A DNA stretch of 64,000 nucleotides from SPCO01 sp964579825 (GCA_964579825.1 CAZOHT010000014.1:1-64000); one strand, 5' to 3'. Shown: positions 17,044-26,138, numbered from the stretch's first letter. Notes: generated from the sequence alone by a model not told the origin. Made by a program: numbers and translations.

Positions 17044-17720
17044 TCCTTGAGCACGTAGCCAGCGCCGCGGACCGTGTGGATGAGCCGCGCCTCGCCGCTC
17101 GCCTCGAGCTTGCTGCGCAGGTAGCGCACGTACACCTCGAGGACGTTCGACTCGCCCTCGAAGTCGTAAGCCCAGACGTGCTCCATGATCACGTCGCGGG
17201 TCAGGACCTTGCGCGGGTGGCGCAGGAACAGAAGCAGGAGGTTGAACTCGGTCGTCGTCAGCTCGATCGTCCGACCCGCCCGGCTTGCCTCTCGGGCGTC
17301 GACATCGAGCTCCAGGCCCGCGAACCGGAGCACCTCGCCGGATGGGGTCGTCCGCCGCCGCAGGAGCGCGTGGACCCGGGCGAGGAGCTCCTCGAAGCTG
17401 AACGGCTTGACGAGGTAGTCGTCGGCTCCGGTCTCGAGCCCCTCGACCCGATCCTTCACCTCGTCGCGCGCGGTGAGCATGAGGATCGCAATCTCGTCAC
17501 CCGACGAGCGCAGCCGGCGGGTGACCTCCAGACCGTCCATCCCGGGCATCATGACGTCGAGGATGACGAGATCAGGAAGGTGCTCGCGGGCCTTCTCGAG
17601 GCCTTCCTCGCCGCTGCCCGCCTCGACGACCCGATAGCCTTCGTAGGCCAGGCCGCGGCGAACGACGGTCCGGATCTTCGCGTCGTCATCGACGACGAGG
17701 ATGCGCGTCGGCTCGCTCAT
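17040..17720 (-). CDS. OmpR-family response regulator
   Basis: A 226-residue regulator: receiver with DDD near residue 10, phospho-Asp in LVILDVMMPG near 53 and Lys in LVKPFSFEE near 103, and a winged-helix output domain (~127-223) ending VRGAGYVLKE. It starts 16 bp after the multicopper oxidase gene ends and overlaps its kinase gene by 4 bp. Similar to MprA/CusR-type regulators. Confidence 0.95.
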   Translation of the reverse strand: MSEPTRILVVDDDAKIRTVVRRGLAYEGYRVVEAGSGEEGLEKAREHLPDLVILDVMMPGMDGLEVTRRLRSSGDEIAILMLTARDEVKDRVEGLETGADDYLVKPFSFEELLARVHALLRRRTTPSGEVLRFAGLELDVDAREASRAGRTIELTTTEFNLLLLFLRHPRKVLTRDVIMEHVWAYDFEGESNVLEVYVRYLRSKLEASGEARLIHTVRGAGYVLKE

Positions 17721-17736
17721 GGCGATCCAGTCTCCG

Positions 17737-18888
17737 TCAGTGGGTCATTCCGGGCATGTCGCCCATCCCGGGCATTTGGGTCATCTCCGGCGCCATCGTA
17801 TGGGACGGCACCTCGCTTGGAGCTCCGGAGGCGGGTGCCGCGCTTGGCGGCTGCGAGCCGGTTCCGTCCTTCGGCTTCACCGTGATGGCGACGATCAAGC
17901 CGCCCGGCTCCTGTCCGGCATTCGACGCGTGGTGCAGGTCGTGGCAATGGAGTAGCCACGTCCCTGGGTTGTCGGCGAGGATGACGACGTCGTAGGTCTC
18001 GCCTTGCCCGAGATCGAGCGTGTTGATCCGCTGCGGCTCGGCGAGCGGCTCGCCGTCCTTGGCGACGATCGCCATGTCCATGCCGTGGAGGTGCATCGGA
18101 TGGATCGTCTGGCTCGGATTGAGGAACCGAAGGCGTACGAGCTGGCCTTCCTCCACCTCGATCGCCTCGGTGGCGGGGAACGACTTCCCGTTGATCGTGA
18201 AGTAGTCGTACTCCATGCTCATCGACGTGTCGGCGCCCATATCCATCCCGGGCATGTCCCCGGCTCCATCGCCGACCATCCAGTTGCCGATCGTAAGGGT
18301 GACCTCCTTGTCGGCCGCGATCGCGTCTCCGCCGGCGGGATCGATGATGAACGGTGCATACAGGCCCCGGTCGATCTGCTCCCGGCTGCTGGTCCCGTGC
18401 GCGTGGTACATGAACGTCCCGGCATGGGGCGCGATGAATCGGTAGTTGAACGTCTCTCCGCTCTCGATCATCGGTTGGGTGACGCCTCCCACGCCGTCCT
18501 GGTCGTTCGGGATGTGAAGCCCGTGCCAGTGGATCGATGTCGGCTCGTTGAGCGCATTGGTGACCGCGATCTCGACCGTGTCGCCCTCGGTCACGCGGAT
18601 TGTCGGGCCCGGGACCGTCCCGTTGAACGTCACGGCCCGGGTGACGACGCCCGGGAGGAGCTCCCAGTCCGCCTCCTTGACCGTGAGGTCAAAGCGGCGA
18701 GTTTGGCCCGTCGGCGCGACGGTCCGCTCCGCAAGCAGCTGTTCGAGGGACGCGCGATCGGCCGGCGTTGCCGCCGGGACCGAACTTTGGCCGGACGTCA
18801 GCGACGCCCAGGTGAGCGCGGCGACGAGCCCCAGGGCGACCCCGGCGCCCAATGCGACCGGGACAGGAAGACGGCGCTGAGTTGGCAT
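17737..18888 (-). CDS. Exported multicopper oxidase (laccase-like), Met-rich tail
   Basis: Oxidises a substrate, probably Cu(I) or phenolics, with reduction of O2. All four copper motifs are visible: HWHG near residue 120, HAHG near 162, HPMHLHG near 262 and HCHDLHH near 312. The N-terminal segment (residues 7-28) is a signal/anchor. At 383 residues it is shorter than three-domain CueO/CotA and nearer two-domain enzymes. The tail (MPGMGDMPGMTH) and an internal MPGMDMG are Met-rich, as in copper-detoxifying oxidases. The second in-frame ATG is chosen as start. It heads the operon with two response regulator/kinase pairs. A GCGAG-N6-CTCGC dyad at 18958-18973 may be part of its promoter. Confidence 0.93.
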   Translation of the reverse strand: MPTQRRLPVPVALGAGVALGLVAALTWASLTSGQSSVPAATPADRASLEQLLAERTVAPTGQTRRFDLTVKEADWELLPGVVTRAVTFNGTVPGPTIRVTEGDTVEIAVTNALNEPTSIHWHGLHIPNDQDGVGGVTQPMIESGETFNYRFIAPHAGTFMYHAHGTSSREQIDRGLYAPFIIDPAGGDAIAADKEVTLTIGNWMVGDGAGDMPGMDMGADTSMSMEYDYFTINGKSFPATEAIEVEEGQLVRLRFLNPSQTIHPMHLHGMDMAIVAKDGEPLAEPQRINTLDLGQGETYDVVILADNPGTWLLHCHDLHHASNAGQEPGGLIVAITVKPKDGTGSQPPSAAPASGAPSEVPSHTMAPEMTQMPGMGDMPGMTH

Positions 18889-19042
18889 GCATGATCCTCG
18901 CGAGACGTGGCGTAGCACGAGGAAGCGTGGCGAGCAAAGCTGAGCCGGACCTTAAAGGCGAGTGAGCCCTCGCTGAAGAACTCACACACAGGAGCCGAGG
19001 CTGGCCCACCAATCGACCGCCCAGATGGGGGCGAGGGAGCCG

Positions 19043-19963
19043 CTACTCGCTCGTCTCCGGGCCGGGCCAGGTCGTCCCGCCGTCAGCGGAGCGGAAGAAA
19101 CGGGTCTGGTCGTCGACCACGGCGACGACGTTCGAATCCTGCCGGTCGATGGCCACAGTAACCGCCACCGTCTCGAGCCCTGTCTGGGTCCAGGTCTGAC
19201 CTCTGTCCGTTGATCGGCTCACGCCCTTAGTTGTGCCTGCATACAGGACGGCGCCATCGGCGCTGGCGGCGAGGCTCGCGAGCTGGCCGTTCGGCTGCCT
19301 GAGGTCCGTCCACGTGCCGCCGCCGTCATCACTCCGGGCGAGGCCGTTTGATCCGGCGCCGACGAGGATCGTCTTGCCGCCCTCCACGAACGACGCCAGG
19401 GCACCCCAGCTGCCGGGCTGACGCAACCCCCACGTGCGTCCCTTGTCGGAGGTCTCGAAGAGGCCGAACCCGGCCGAGAACGCCCATGCGCGGGACGCAT
19501 CATTGGGGTCTCCAACGAACGCATGGAGATCGAGACCGGGGAGGTCGTTTGGCACGTTCTGCCAGGACTGGCCACCGTCGTTCGTCTCCATGTAGACGTT
19601 GTGACCGGCGATCTGAAAGAAGCCGCCGGTAGGTGGGGTGACGTTCATCGCGTCGGCGCCCTGCAGCGCGGTGCCCTGCCAGCTCCGCCCGCCATCATTC
19701 GTCTCGAGCAGTCCGCCGTGATGCCCGAAGAAGAGGTGCTGCGGGTCGGCTGGGTCGAAGGTGAGTGCATGGACGTCGCCGGTTCCCAATGTCGACCACG
19801 GTGTGGCGTCTCCAACGGCCGCCCGGCCACCATTCAGGACGATGGCCAGGCCGATGACGGCGACGGCGGCAGCCGCCGCACCACCGACGACGATCGCGCG
19901 CCACGGCCGACGGGACGGTGGCGCTGGCTGGCGGCGGGCATACCCTCGGCGCTTCTTCGACAC
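19043..19963 (-). CDS. BNR/sialidase-repeat beta-propeller protein (F510_1955-like)
   Basis: A 306-residue membrane-anchored propeller: basic N-terminus, TM helix (~24-44), then repeated Asp-box elements such as NDGGRSW, NDGGQSW, DKGRTW, DDGGGTW, DRGQTW and ADGGTTW. Early motifs DVHALTF and FGHHGG are shared with its paralogue at 21406-22260. The family is often labelled a glycosyl hydrolase, but no catalytic residues are evident and a binding or photosystem-assembly-like role is equally possible. GTG start with GGGAG upstream. It follows a TlpA gene, probably co-transcribed. Confidence 0.85.
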   Translation of the reverse strand: MSKKRRGYARRQPAPPSRRPWRAIVVGGAAAAAVAVIGLAIVLNGGRAAVGDATPWSTLGTGDVHALTFDPADPQHLFFGHHGGLLETNDGGRSWQGTALQGADAMNVTPPTGGFFQIAGHNVYMETNDGGQSWQNVPNDLPGLDLHAFVGDPNDASRAWAFSAGFGLFETSDKGRTWGLRQPGSWGALASFVEGGKTILVGAGSNGLARSDDGGGTWTDLRQPNGQLASLAASADGAVLYAGTTKGVSRSTDRGQTWTQTGLETVAVTVAIDRQDSNVVAVVDDQTRFFRSADGGTTWPGPETSE

Positions 19964-19975
19964 GTGTTGTGCTCC

Positions 19976-20707
19976 CTATGGTTGGCTGATGAGGTCGACC
20001 CGCTGTTCCATCTGGTCGCGCTTGAGCGGGCCGAAGTAGCGATCGCGGATGACACCCTTGCGATCGATGAAGTAGTGGGTCGGCAGCCCGAACACGCCGT
20101 ATGTCTTCATGATCGCCGCATACGTGTCAAGGCCGACCCGGTAGCCGAGGCCGTAGGTCTGGACGTAGCGGCGGACGGTGTCGACATCCTCCTGGACGTC
20201 GACGGCGACGACGACGAGGCCGGCCTCGCGACGCGCTTCGTAGACCGCTCGGATGTCGGGCGTCTCCTGCTGGCACGGCGGGCACCATGTCGCCCAGAAC
20301 ACGACCCAGACAGGCTTCCCAGCGAAGTCGGCCAGGCGGAGCTCGCGGCCATCGAGGTCGGTCAGCCGCACCTCCTGGTCGTTGTTGATGCCAGTGAAGT
20401 CCGGTGCCCGCTGGCCGAGCTGGAGGCCTTGCGTCTCGGCCGAGATCCGATAGAAGCTGGCACCAGGCAGGATGGTCGTCGGCTCGGCGCTCCCGAGCGG
20501 ACGCGTTGCGACGAAGAGCACGATCGCCGCCCCGACGACGATGGCGTTCACGAGCCCGATCTGGCGGGCAGTGAACGGACCGATCAGCGTTCGCCGTGTC
20601 GTCCTGGATGATCCGGCCTTGACGATCTCAACCGGCTGGTCGCCGGCATCCGAGGCGGGCTGGTCGGTCGGATCGTCCGTCGGGGAGGCGCTCGTATACT
20701 CGCTCAT
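19976..20707 (-). CDS. TlpA-family thiol-disulfide protein, membrane-anchored (CPPC)
   Basis: A 243-residue protein: cytoplasmic N-terminal ~55 residues, one TM helix (~62-82), then a TlpA/ResA thioredoxin domain with WCPPC near residue 150 and cis-Pro motif GLPTHYFID near 216. It would reduce disulfides, for example in apocytochrome c or copper proteins, outside the membrane. Two starts are possible (20707 and 20731); neither has a ribosome binding site. The operator at 20708-20724 lies immediately upstream, so a leaderless transcript is likely. Diverges from a second TlpA gene. Confidence 0.88.
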   Translation of the reverse strand: MSEYTSASPTDDPTDQPASDAGDQPVEIVKAGSSRTTRRTLIGPFTARQIGLVNAIVVGAAIVLFVATRPLGSAEPTTILPGASFYRISAETQGLQLGQRAPDFTGINNDQEVRLTDLDGRELRLADFAGKPVWVVFWATWCPPCQQETPDIRAVYEARREAGLVVVAVDVQEDVDTVRRYVQTYGLGYRVGLDTYAAIMKTYGVFGLPTHYFIDRKGVIRDRYFGPLKRDQMEQRVDLISQP

Positions 20708-20724
20708 ACCACAGGCAGTGTAGT
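20708..20724. promoter_or_regulatory. BlaI-type operator candidate A (N7)
   Basis: Dyad ACCAC-N7-GTAGT (minus strand ACTAC-N7-GTGGT), centred between divergent tlpA-like genes. Matches the perfect dyad in front of the first blaI gene in half-site and spacer length. Confidence 0.6.
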
Positions 20725-20746
20725 AGTTCATTCCAGGGAGGGCTCG

Positions 20747-21409
20747 TTGCGCTCAGCCCGGACCGCAGGCGTCTTCGTCGGTGTCGGTGTCGCCGCGCTG
20801 CTGGTGGTGGCCGCGGTGGCACTCCCGCTGGGGACGGGCGGACGCGCCGAATCCACAGGCCCATCCCCGTCGCTCGCCGCTACAGCCAGCGCGACCGTCA
20901 CCGCGAGCGTCGCCGTCGCGACGAAGCCGACAATCGCCGTGACGGCTCCGGCTCCGACGCCAGTCCCCGTGACGGGCATCGACGTGGGTCAGCTTGCGCC
21001 CGACTTCGAGCTTCGGACCCCCGAGGGCGAGGTGGTCCGCCTCTCCGACTTCCGAGGCGCGCCCGTGTGGATCAACTTCTGGGCGCCCTGGTGTCCGGCG
21101 TGCCGGACCGAGATGCCGAGGCTCGAGGGCTTCCACCTCGATCATGCCGACGAGGGCCTCGTGATCCTTGGCGTCGGGGTCCGTGACTCGCCCGAGAGCA
21201 TGCGGGCGTACGCCGACGAGGTTGGGGTCAGCTACCCGATCGTCGTCGACGATGACGGGACCGTCGCCGACGCGTACCAGGCGCTCGCGCTGCCGGTCCA
21301 TTACTGGATCGACCGCGACGGCATCGTGCGCGACTGGGCCTTCGGCGAGCTGCCGCCAGACCTGCTCGTCTCGTCGCTCGAGACGATCCTCCGGCAGCCA
21401 ATCCCGTGA
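20747..21409 (+). CDS. TlpA-family thiol-disulfide protein (CPAC)
   Basis: A 220-residue exported protein: signal/anchor helix (~8-28), a long Ala/Thr/Pro linker (~30-75) and a TlpA domain with WCPAC near residue 117 and cis-Pro motif LPVHYWID near 184. TTG start with AGGGAGGG upstream. It is a diverged copy of the TlpA gene on the other side of operator A, and overlaps the following BNR gene by 4 bp. The role is presumably extracytoplasmic thiol reduction. Confidence 0.88.
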   Translation: MRSARTAGVFVGVGVAALLVVAAVALPLGTGGRAESTGPSPSLAATASATVTASVAVATKPTIAVTAPAPTPVPVTGIDVGQLAPDFELRTPEGEVVRLSDFRGAPVWINFWAPWCPACRTEMPRLEGFHLDHADEGLVILGVGVRDSPESMRAYADEVGVSYPIVVDDDGTVADAYQALALPVHYWIDRDGIVRDWAFGELPPDLLVSSLETILRQPIP

Positions 21410-22260
21410 GGCGACCGTCCGGCCGGACCCTGATCGTCGTCGCCGGCGTCGCGGCCGGCTTGCTGATCGTGACCGTCGCGCTCCTTCGACCCTCTGCGCC
21501 GGGCAACCCGGTGCCCTGGGCGCAACTCGGGTCCGACGATGTCCACTCGCTGGCCTTCGCACCAGGGTCGACCGAGCGCCTCTACTTCGGACATCACGGA
21601 GGCATCCTCGAGTCGCAGGACAGCGGACGGACGTGGGATCCCCTGCCGGTGTCAGCCGACGCGATGGGCATGCGCCCGGCAGCGGACGGCTCGATCGTCA
21701 TTGCCGGCCACGAGGTGTTCGTCGGCAGCGCCGATGGCGGGCGGACATGGGCGCCCCTCACGGCCGACCTCCCGAACATCGATATCCACGCGTTCGCCCG
21801 CGACCCCCTCGACGCGCGGCGGATGTGGGCCTACCTCGCCGAGGGCGGCGTCTACGAGTCGGCCGACGGCGGGACGAGCTGGACGAAGGTAAACGACGGC
21901 CACATCCCGTTCGTGGCGGCGACGACCGACGGCTCGGCGGCGACGCTCATCGGGATCGAGCCATTCTCGGGCTTCGCCCGCAGCACCGACGGCGGCCGAA
22001 CGTGGACCGCCGTCTCGCAGCCCGAAGCGTTTCCGACCTACAGCATCGCCGCCACCCAAGACGGGCGCGTCGTCGCGCTGGGCGTCTCGGACGGCCTCCT
22101 CCGATCAGAGGACGGCGGGGCGACATGGACGACCATCAAGCTTCCTGGGCCGGCATTCGCGATCGCGCTTTCCGACGACGGGCGGACGATTGCGGCCGTC
22201 ACCCGGACGACCGAATTCTTCCGCTCCGAGGACGGAGGCCGGACGTGGCCCGCGCCATGA
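21406..22260 (+). CDS. BNR/sialidase-repeat beta-propeller protein (paralogue)
   Basis: A 284-residue anchored propeller with one N-terminal helix (~8-26) and Asp-box repeats QDSGRTW, ADGGRTW, ADGGTSW, TDGGRTW, EDGGATW, EDGGRTW. Shares DVHSLAF and FGHHGG with the protein at 19043-19963. GTG start overlaps the TlpA stop (GTGA). Ends 6 bp before the convergent CopC-CopD gene. Confidence 0.86.
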   Translation: MRRPSGRTLIVVAGVAAGLLIVTVALLRPSAPGNPVPWAQLGSDDVHSLAFAPGSTERLYFGHHGGILESQDSGRTWDPLPVSADAMGMRPAADGSIVIAGHEVFVGSADGGRTWAPLTADLPNIDIHAFARDPLDARRMWAYLAEGGVYESADGGTSWTKVNDGHIPFVAATTDGSAATLIGIEPFSGFARSTDGGRTWTAVSQPEAFPTYSIAATQDGRVVALGVSDGLLRSEDGGATWTTIKLPGPAFAIALSDDGRTIAAVTRTTEFFRSEDGGRTWPAP

Positions 22261-22266
22261 CCACCC

Positions 22267-24513
22267 TCAGGGCGCCGGGACTGCGGTCGCCGGCGCCTCG
22301 ATGTCGACCGGCTCGTTGACGTCGTAGTAGGCGTTGACCATGTAGTGCCCGGGCAGGCCCATGACGAGCCGGTGGATCATCCCGTCGTCCTGGCCGACCC
22401 AGATCTCATACGTCACGTCCGACTGCGGGTCGGTCCCGGCCAAGACTTGGCAGCGCCTGCCGGCCTGGCTGGCCTCCCCTTCGACCGTTACGCCGATCGC
22501 GGCCCGGAGAAAATCGAACGACGGCCAACCGAGGGGCCCAGCATCCTGGACCTTCCAGTCGGTCGATCCCGCCTCCCGTGTGTAGCGACGCCCGTCCGTG
22601 GTGATCGAGCTGAAGCGGCCCTGGATGTCAAACCGCTCGCGATCCGGCGCCTCGAACTCGTGGGAGCCGAACAGCATGACCGACAGGCCGTCGGTCAGCT
22701 GGTCGATCATCTGGGCCGAGCGCATGTCCGTTTCCGTTCGCTCGATCGCCGCGTCCCAGGCACCGCGAGCGTCCGGGTCAAAGGGCGCCACGCGGCCGAA
22801 GGCCACCTCGAGCTCGAACGCCACCGTGCCACCGTCGGCGAGCGAGACCGATGCTGACCAGGCCCCGTCCCGCGGGAACGCGAGACCCGCGGTCCGCCAG
22901 GTCGCCCCATCTGGTCGAAGGGCGAGCGACCGGGGCACCTTCTCGCTCGATCCATCGAAGCGGAGCGTGGGCTCGGGTGCCAGCGGCCCGGCTGCGGTCA
23001 GCTCGAACTGCTGCTGTGTCGCCGAAACCGGCGTGACCCGAAGCGCGAACCCAGGTCGGCTCGCCGTGATCGTCGCCGTGCGCTCGCTGAAGCCGGCGAC
23101 GATGTCGGGCCGCAGGAAGATGCCCGTAGCGGGCCGCCCGGGGGCCGTCGTCGCGAGCAGCCCGGTCACTGCCAGGACACCGACCCCGATGAGCGCCTCA
23201 GCACGGACCGCCCGGCGAGCGCGAACGATGGCGCGCGCACGGTCAGTCCGTGCCGCTCGTCGCAGGGCCGGTCCCGCGACATACCGATTGAGCGCGGCCA
23301 TGGCGAGTGCGCCGGCGACAAAGATGTGCTTGGCGACGAGGACTCGCCCGTACTCCGAGTCCACAAGCGCCGTCGGATTGGGCAGGTAGAGGATCGCCTG
23401 ATACACGCCGGTCGCGGCGACGACCAGGAACGCTCGCAGGGCGAAGCGCGAGAAGCGCGGATGCCAGGCCGTCAGCTCGTCGGGCGAGAGTCGCGCCGCC
23501 GTCGCGACGAGCAGGCCGCCGACCCAGGCGCCGACGGCGACGGCATGAACCGTGGCGACCAGGACGTTGATCTGCCGGCCGACCTCGAACGCTGTCCCGA
23601 ACCACGAGTAGAGGCCCGGCTCGCTGATGCCGACGTCGATGCCCTGCCACGCGAGGCTGACCCAAGGCAGGATCCCGACGCCGGCGGCATGCGAACTGGC
23701 GGCCTGGAGCCACGCCAGTCCCACGCCGGCGAGGACTCCGCCCAGCCACGATCGTCGGCGAGCGGTCCCGGCCGGCGATCGTCCCGCCAGCACGACCAGC
23801 GCGGCGAAGACTCCGAGAAGTCCGATCTTCGTCAGGTCGGCCGGATCGATGCCGTTGAATGGTCCCGCCGAGCCGTCGCTGATGGTCGCCGCGGCCCGAG
23901 GCGCACCAACGGCCTTGACGAGCAGCGCCGACACCGACACGGCGGCACCGACGAGCGCCAGCCGCGCGACCCTCGGCCGATCGAGTCCGAAGAAGCGCAC
24001 CTGGACCGCCGCGCCGAGCATCAGGGTGAGCCCGAGGATCGCCAGAAGGGTCGCCGTCGGCAGCAGCGGATTGCCAGCGACGTTGGACAGCTCGCCGGCC
24101 GTGACGCTAGGTGCCCCGGGCGGCTCGCCGACACCGAACACGAATTCCTTCGTCTCTGGATGCTCGTCCTCCGCTGACACGACGAACCAGACGACCGTAT
24201 ATGGTCCCGGTCGAAGGTCGATCGGGATCGGGATGATGATGGTTGTCGGGAGCGGACCCGGCGTCGGCTCACCGAGCGCGACCTCCGTCCCGCGCCGATC
24301 GAACAGCCGAACGGACAGGCTGTCGAGCCGCGGCGCCTCGCTGAAGACCAGCCGGATTTCGGTTGGTGGGGTCGTGATCTCGGCGCCGTCCGCGGGCGTC
24401 GAGCTGACAAGTTCAGCGTGGGCCAGGGCGGCGGGCGGTCCGGCCAAGCCAAGGAGCACGGCGATCGTGACGCCGACGAACGCGGCCCGTGCGCGCCTGG
24501 GCATCGATGTCAT
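22267..24513 (-). CDS. CopC-CopD fusion copper protein with C-terminal lipoprotein-like domain
   Basis: A 748-residue fusion. A signal peptide ends so that the mature protein begins HAELVSS, giving the N-terminal His that ligates Cu(II) in CopC; residues ~28-125 are the CopC beta-sandwich, with further ligands near DEHPE. Residues ~150-470 are an eight-helix CopD copper permease domain. Residues ~490-748 are a soluble extracytoplasmic domain resembling LppX/LolA-type folds, whose role is unknown. It would bind copper outside and move it across the membrane. It ends the Grx-CcdA-redoxin-CopCD operon. The ATG at 24513 is chosen because the longer frame runs into the redoxin gene. Confidence 0.9.
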   Translation of the reverse strand: MTSMPRRARAAFVGVTIAVLLGLAGPPAALAHAELVSSTPADGAEITTPPTEIRLVFSEAPRLDSLSVRLFDRRGTEVALGEPTPGPLPTTIIIPIPIDLRPGPYTVVWFVVSAEDEHPETKEFVFGVGEPPGAPSVTAGELSNVAGNPLLPTATLLAILGLTLMLGAAVQVRFFGLDRPRVARLALVGAAVSVSALLVKAVGAPRAAATISDGSAGPFNGIDPADLTKIGLLGVFAALVVLAGRSPAGTARRRSWLGGVLAGVGLAWLQAASSHAAGVGILPWVSLAWQGIDVGISEPGLYSWFGTAFEVGRQINVLVATVHAVAVGAWVGGLLVATAARLSPDELTAWHPRFSRFALRAFLVVAATGVYQAILYLPNPTALVDSEYGRVLVAKHIFVAGALAMAALNRYVAGPALRRAARTDRARAIVRARRAVRAEALIGVGVLAVTGLLATTAPGRPATGIFLRPDIVAGFSERTATITASRPGFALRVTPVSATQQQFELTAAGPLAPEPTLRFDGSSEKVPRSLALRPDGATWRTAGLAFPRDGAWSASVSLADGGTVAFELEVAFGRVAPFDPDARGAWDAAIERTETDMRSAQMIDQLTDGLSVMLFGSHEFEAPDRERFDIQGRFSSITTDGRRYTREAGSTDWKVQDAGPLGWPSFDFLRAAIGVTVEGEASQAGRRCQVLAGTDPQSDVTYEIWVGQDDGMIHRLVMGLPGHYMVNAYYDVNEPVDIEAPATAVPAP

Positions 24514-24568
24514 TGCCTCGACGTACCTTCGCTGGTCGCCCACTCCGCCTGCGAGAAATTCGGCACAC

Positions 24569-25267
24569 CTAGCCTGCCCCCGCGATCGCCCGCCGGAGCT
24601 CGGCCAGCACCGTCGCGGTCGGGACATACATCGTGAAGTCGGGTGGACCGCCATAGTCCGCCCGCCAGCGGATGGCCCCGTCGGGTCCGACGAGGATGAA
24701 CGTGTGGCCCGGCCGCGTCCCGCCCATCATCCCGTAGCTGAGTGCGTCGTACAGCCGGGACACGGCCAAGTCGGTGTCCGCGAGCACGGCGAAGCTGATC
24801 CCGCGCAGCTGGGCGCGCTGCTGCTGTGCATCCGCCGGGTCGATCGAGATCGCGGCGATCTCATCGACGCCAAGTTCCCGGAACTTGCCGAGATCGGCCT
24901 CGATGTCGTCGATCTGCTTCCAGCACGGCGCGCACATCAAGCCCTCGTGGAAGTAGAGCAGGACGTCCTTGCCTCGCTGGTCCGACAGACGGAATGGTCC
25001 AGCGCTCGCCGGGAGAGCGAAGTCGGGTGCCACCGCGCCCACGCCAGGCTGGCCGACGTCATAACGGACGGGCACGTCGTTGCTCCCCGCACCAGGAGCG
25101 CTCGCGACAGGATCGCGAGCACCGGACATCGTGTTGGCGGCGGCGACCGCAATGACCACCGATGCGGCACTCAAGACGGCGACTGCGAGCCACGCGGGCA
25201 CCGGTCCCAGCAAGCGCGAGAGGCCGCGCCGCTGCCGTTGCGAGCGGCGACGACTACGTGCGGTCAT
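24569..25267 (-). CDS. Membrane-anchored peroxiredoxin/TlpA-like redoxin (CAPC)
   Basis: A 232-residue protein: basic cytoplasmic N-terminus, TM helix (~28-50), then an AhpC/TSA-like thioredoxin fold with APDFALP near 80 and the redox site MCAPC near 112. FAVLADTDL follows in the standard peroxiredoxin order. The paired cysteines suggest thiol-disulfide exchange rather than single-Cys peroxidase chemistry. It overlaps the CcdA-like gene by 14 bp, and CcdA is the natural electron donor for such proteins. Confidence 0.85.
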   Translation of the reverse strand: MTARSRRRSQRQRRGLSRLLGPVPAWLAVAVLSAASVVIAVAAANTMSGARDPVASAPGAGSNDVPVRYDVGQPGVGAVAPDFALPASAGPFRLSDQRGKDVLLYFHEGLMCAPCWKQIDDIEADLGKFRELGVDEIAAISIDPADAQQQRAQLRGISFAVLADTDLAVSRLYDALSYGMMGGTRPGHTFILVGPDGAIRWRADYGGPPDFTMYVPTATVLAELRRAIAGAG

Positions 25268-26138
25268 CGGGCACCTCCGCCGGCGTTCTGCGCGACCGGC
25301 CGGCGGACCGCCGCCACAGGTAGACGACGACCACGACGAGGAGTCCGGCCACAGCGAGGTTCGGAATCCCCGACAAGGCCGCGATGAGCCGATCGCCGAG
25401 GACCTGGAGCTGGGCTCCGAGCTCGGCCTGGCCGGGAACGGCCAGGAACTCGTTGCCGGTCGAGGCCAGGACGAGCACGAAGACGCCCATCGCGAGGAAC
25501 AGCACGCCACCGATCAGGTTCGTGCTGTGCACGGCGAACCGTCGCCCGGCGACGTCTAGGGTCAAGGTCCTGCCGCGGACGAGACGGCTCGCCGACCAGC
25601 CGAAGCGGTCGCCGACGAGGGCCAGGACGAAGAGCGGAAAGACCATCCCGAAGACATAGGCGAGGGCGACGGCCAGGGCGCCCGGTACCGAGCTCGTCAG
25701 GGCGGTCAGGGTCAGGACGCCGATGAGGACCGGTGCACAGCACGAGCTCGCGGCTCCCGAGAAGACGCCCAGGGCAAAGACCGATGCGCCCGGTCGGCCT
25801 TCGAATGCCGGGGCCCGAAGAAATGGCAGCTCGAACCCCCGGCCGCGCAGGGTCATGACGCCGAGCAGGAGGAGGAAGATTCCGCCGCCGACGAAGAGGA
25901 TCGTGTGGTACCGGCTGAACAGCTGGCCGAGGGCGGCAAGACCGAGGGCGATCGGGAGGATCACGACGGCGATCCCCGCGGCGAATAGGAACGTCATCCG
26001 CAGGAGCGTGCCGATGTTGCGGAAGGTGGCCGCAAAATACGCCGGCAGAAGGACGGTGATGCAGCACGGGGCAAGAAAGGCGAGCACGCCGCCGACGAAG
26101 CCGCCCAGGATGGACGACCCGACCAGGAGATCGTTCAT
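25254..26138 (-). CDS. Divergent CcdA/DsbD-type thiol electron transporter
   Basis: A 294-residue protein with about seven to eight helices in two repeats. Each repeat starts with a paired-cysteine motif, APCCITV near residue 24 and SSCCAPVLIG near 128. The usual CcdA form is CxxPC, so the adjacent-Cys arrangement is atypical. It would carry reducing equivalents from cytoplasmic thioredoxin to external thiol proteins. It overlaps the Grx-like gene by 4 bp and the redoxin by 14 bp, forming a ready-made relay (Grx, CcdA, redoxin). A canonical CcdA is encoded separately at 37.1 kb. Confidence 0.85.
   Translation of the reverse strand: MNDLLVGSSILGGFVGGVLAFLAPCCITVLLPAYFAATFRNIGTLLRMTFLFAAGIAVVILPIALGLAALGQLFSRYHTILFVGGGIFLLLLGVMTLRGRGFELPFLRAPAFEGRPGASVFALGVFSGAASSCCAPVLIGVLTLTALTSSVPGALAVALAYVFGMVFPLFVLALVGDRFGWSASRLVRGRTLTLDVAGRRFAVHSTNLIGGVLFLAMGVFVLVLASTGNEFLAVPGQAELGAQLQVLGDRLIAALSGIPNLAVAGLLVVVVVYLWRRSAGRSRRTPAEVPDDRT

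Noticed and set aside
23627..25387. 586-codon plus-strand frame opposite CopC-CopD and the redoxin
   Set aside because: It crosses two real minus-strand genes and has low-complexity composition with no domain.
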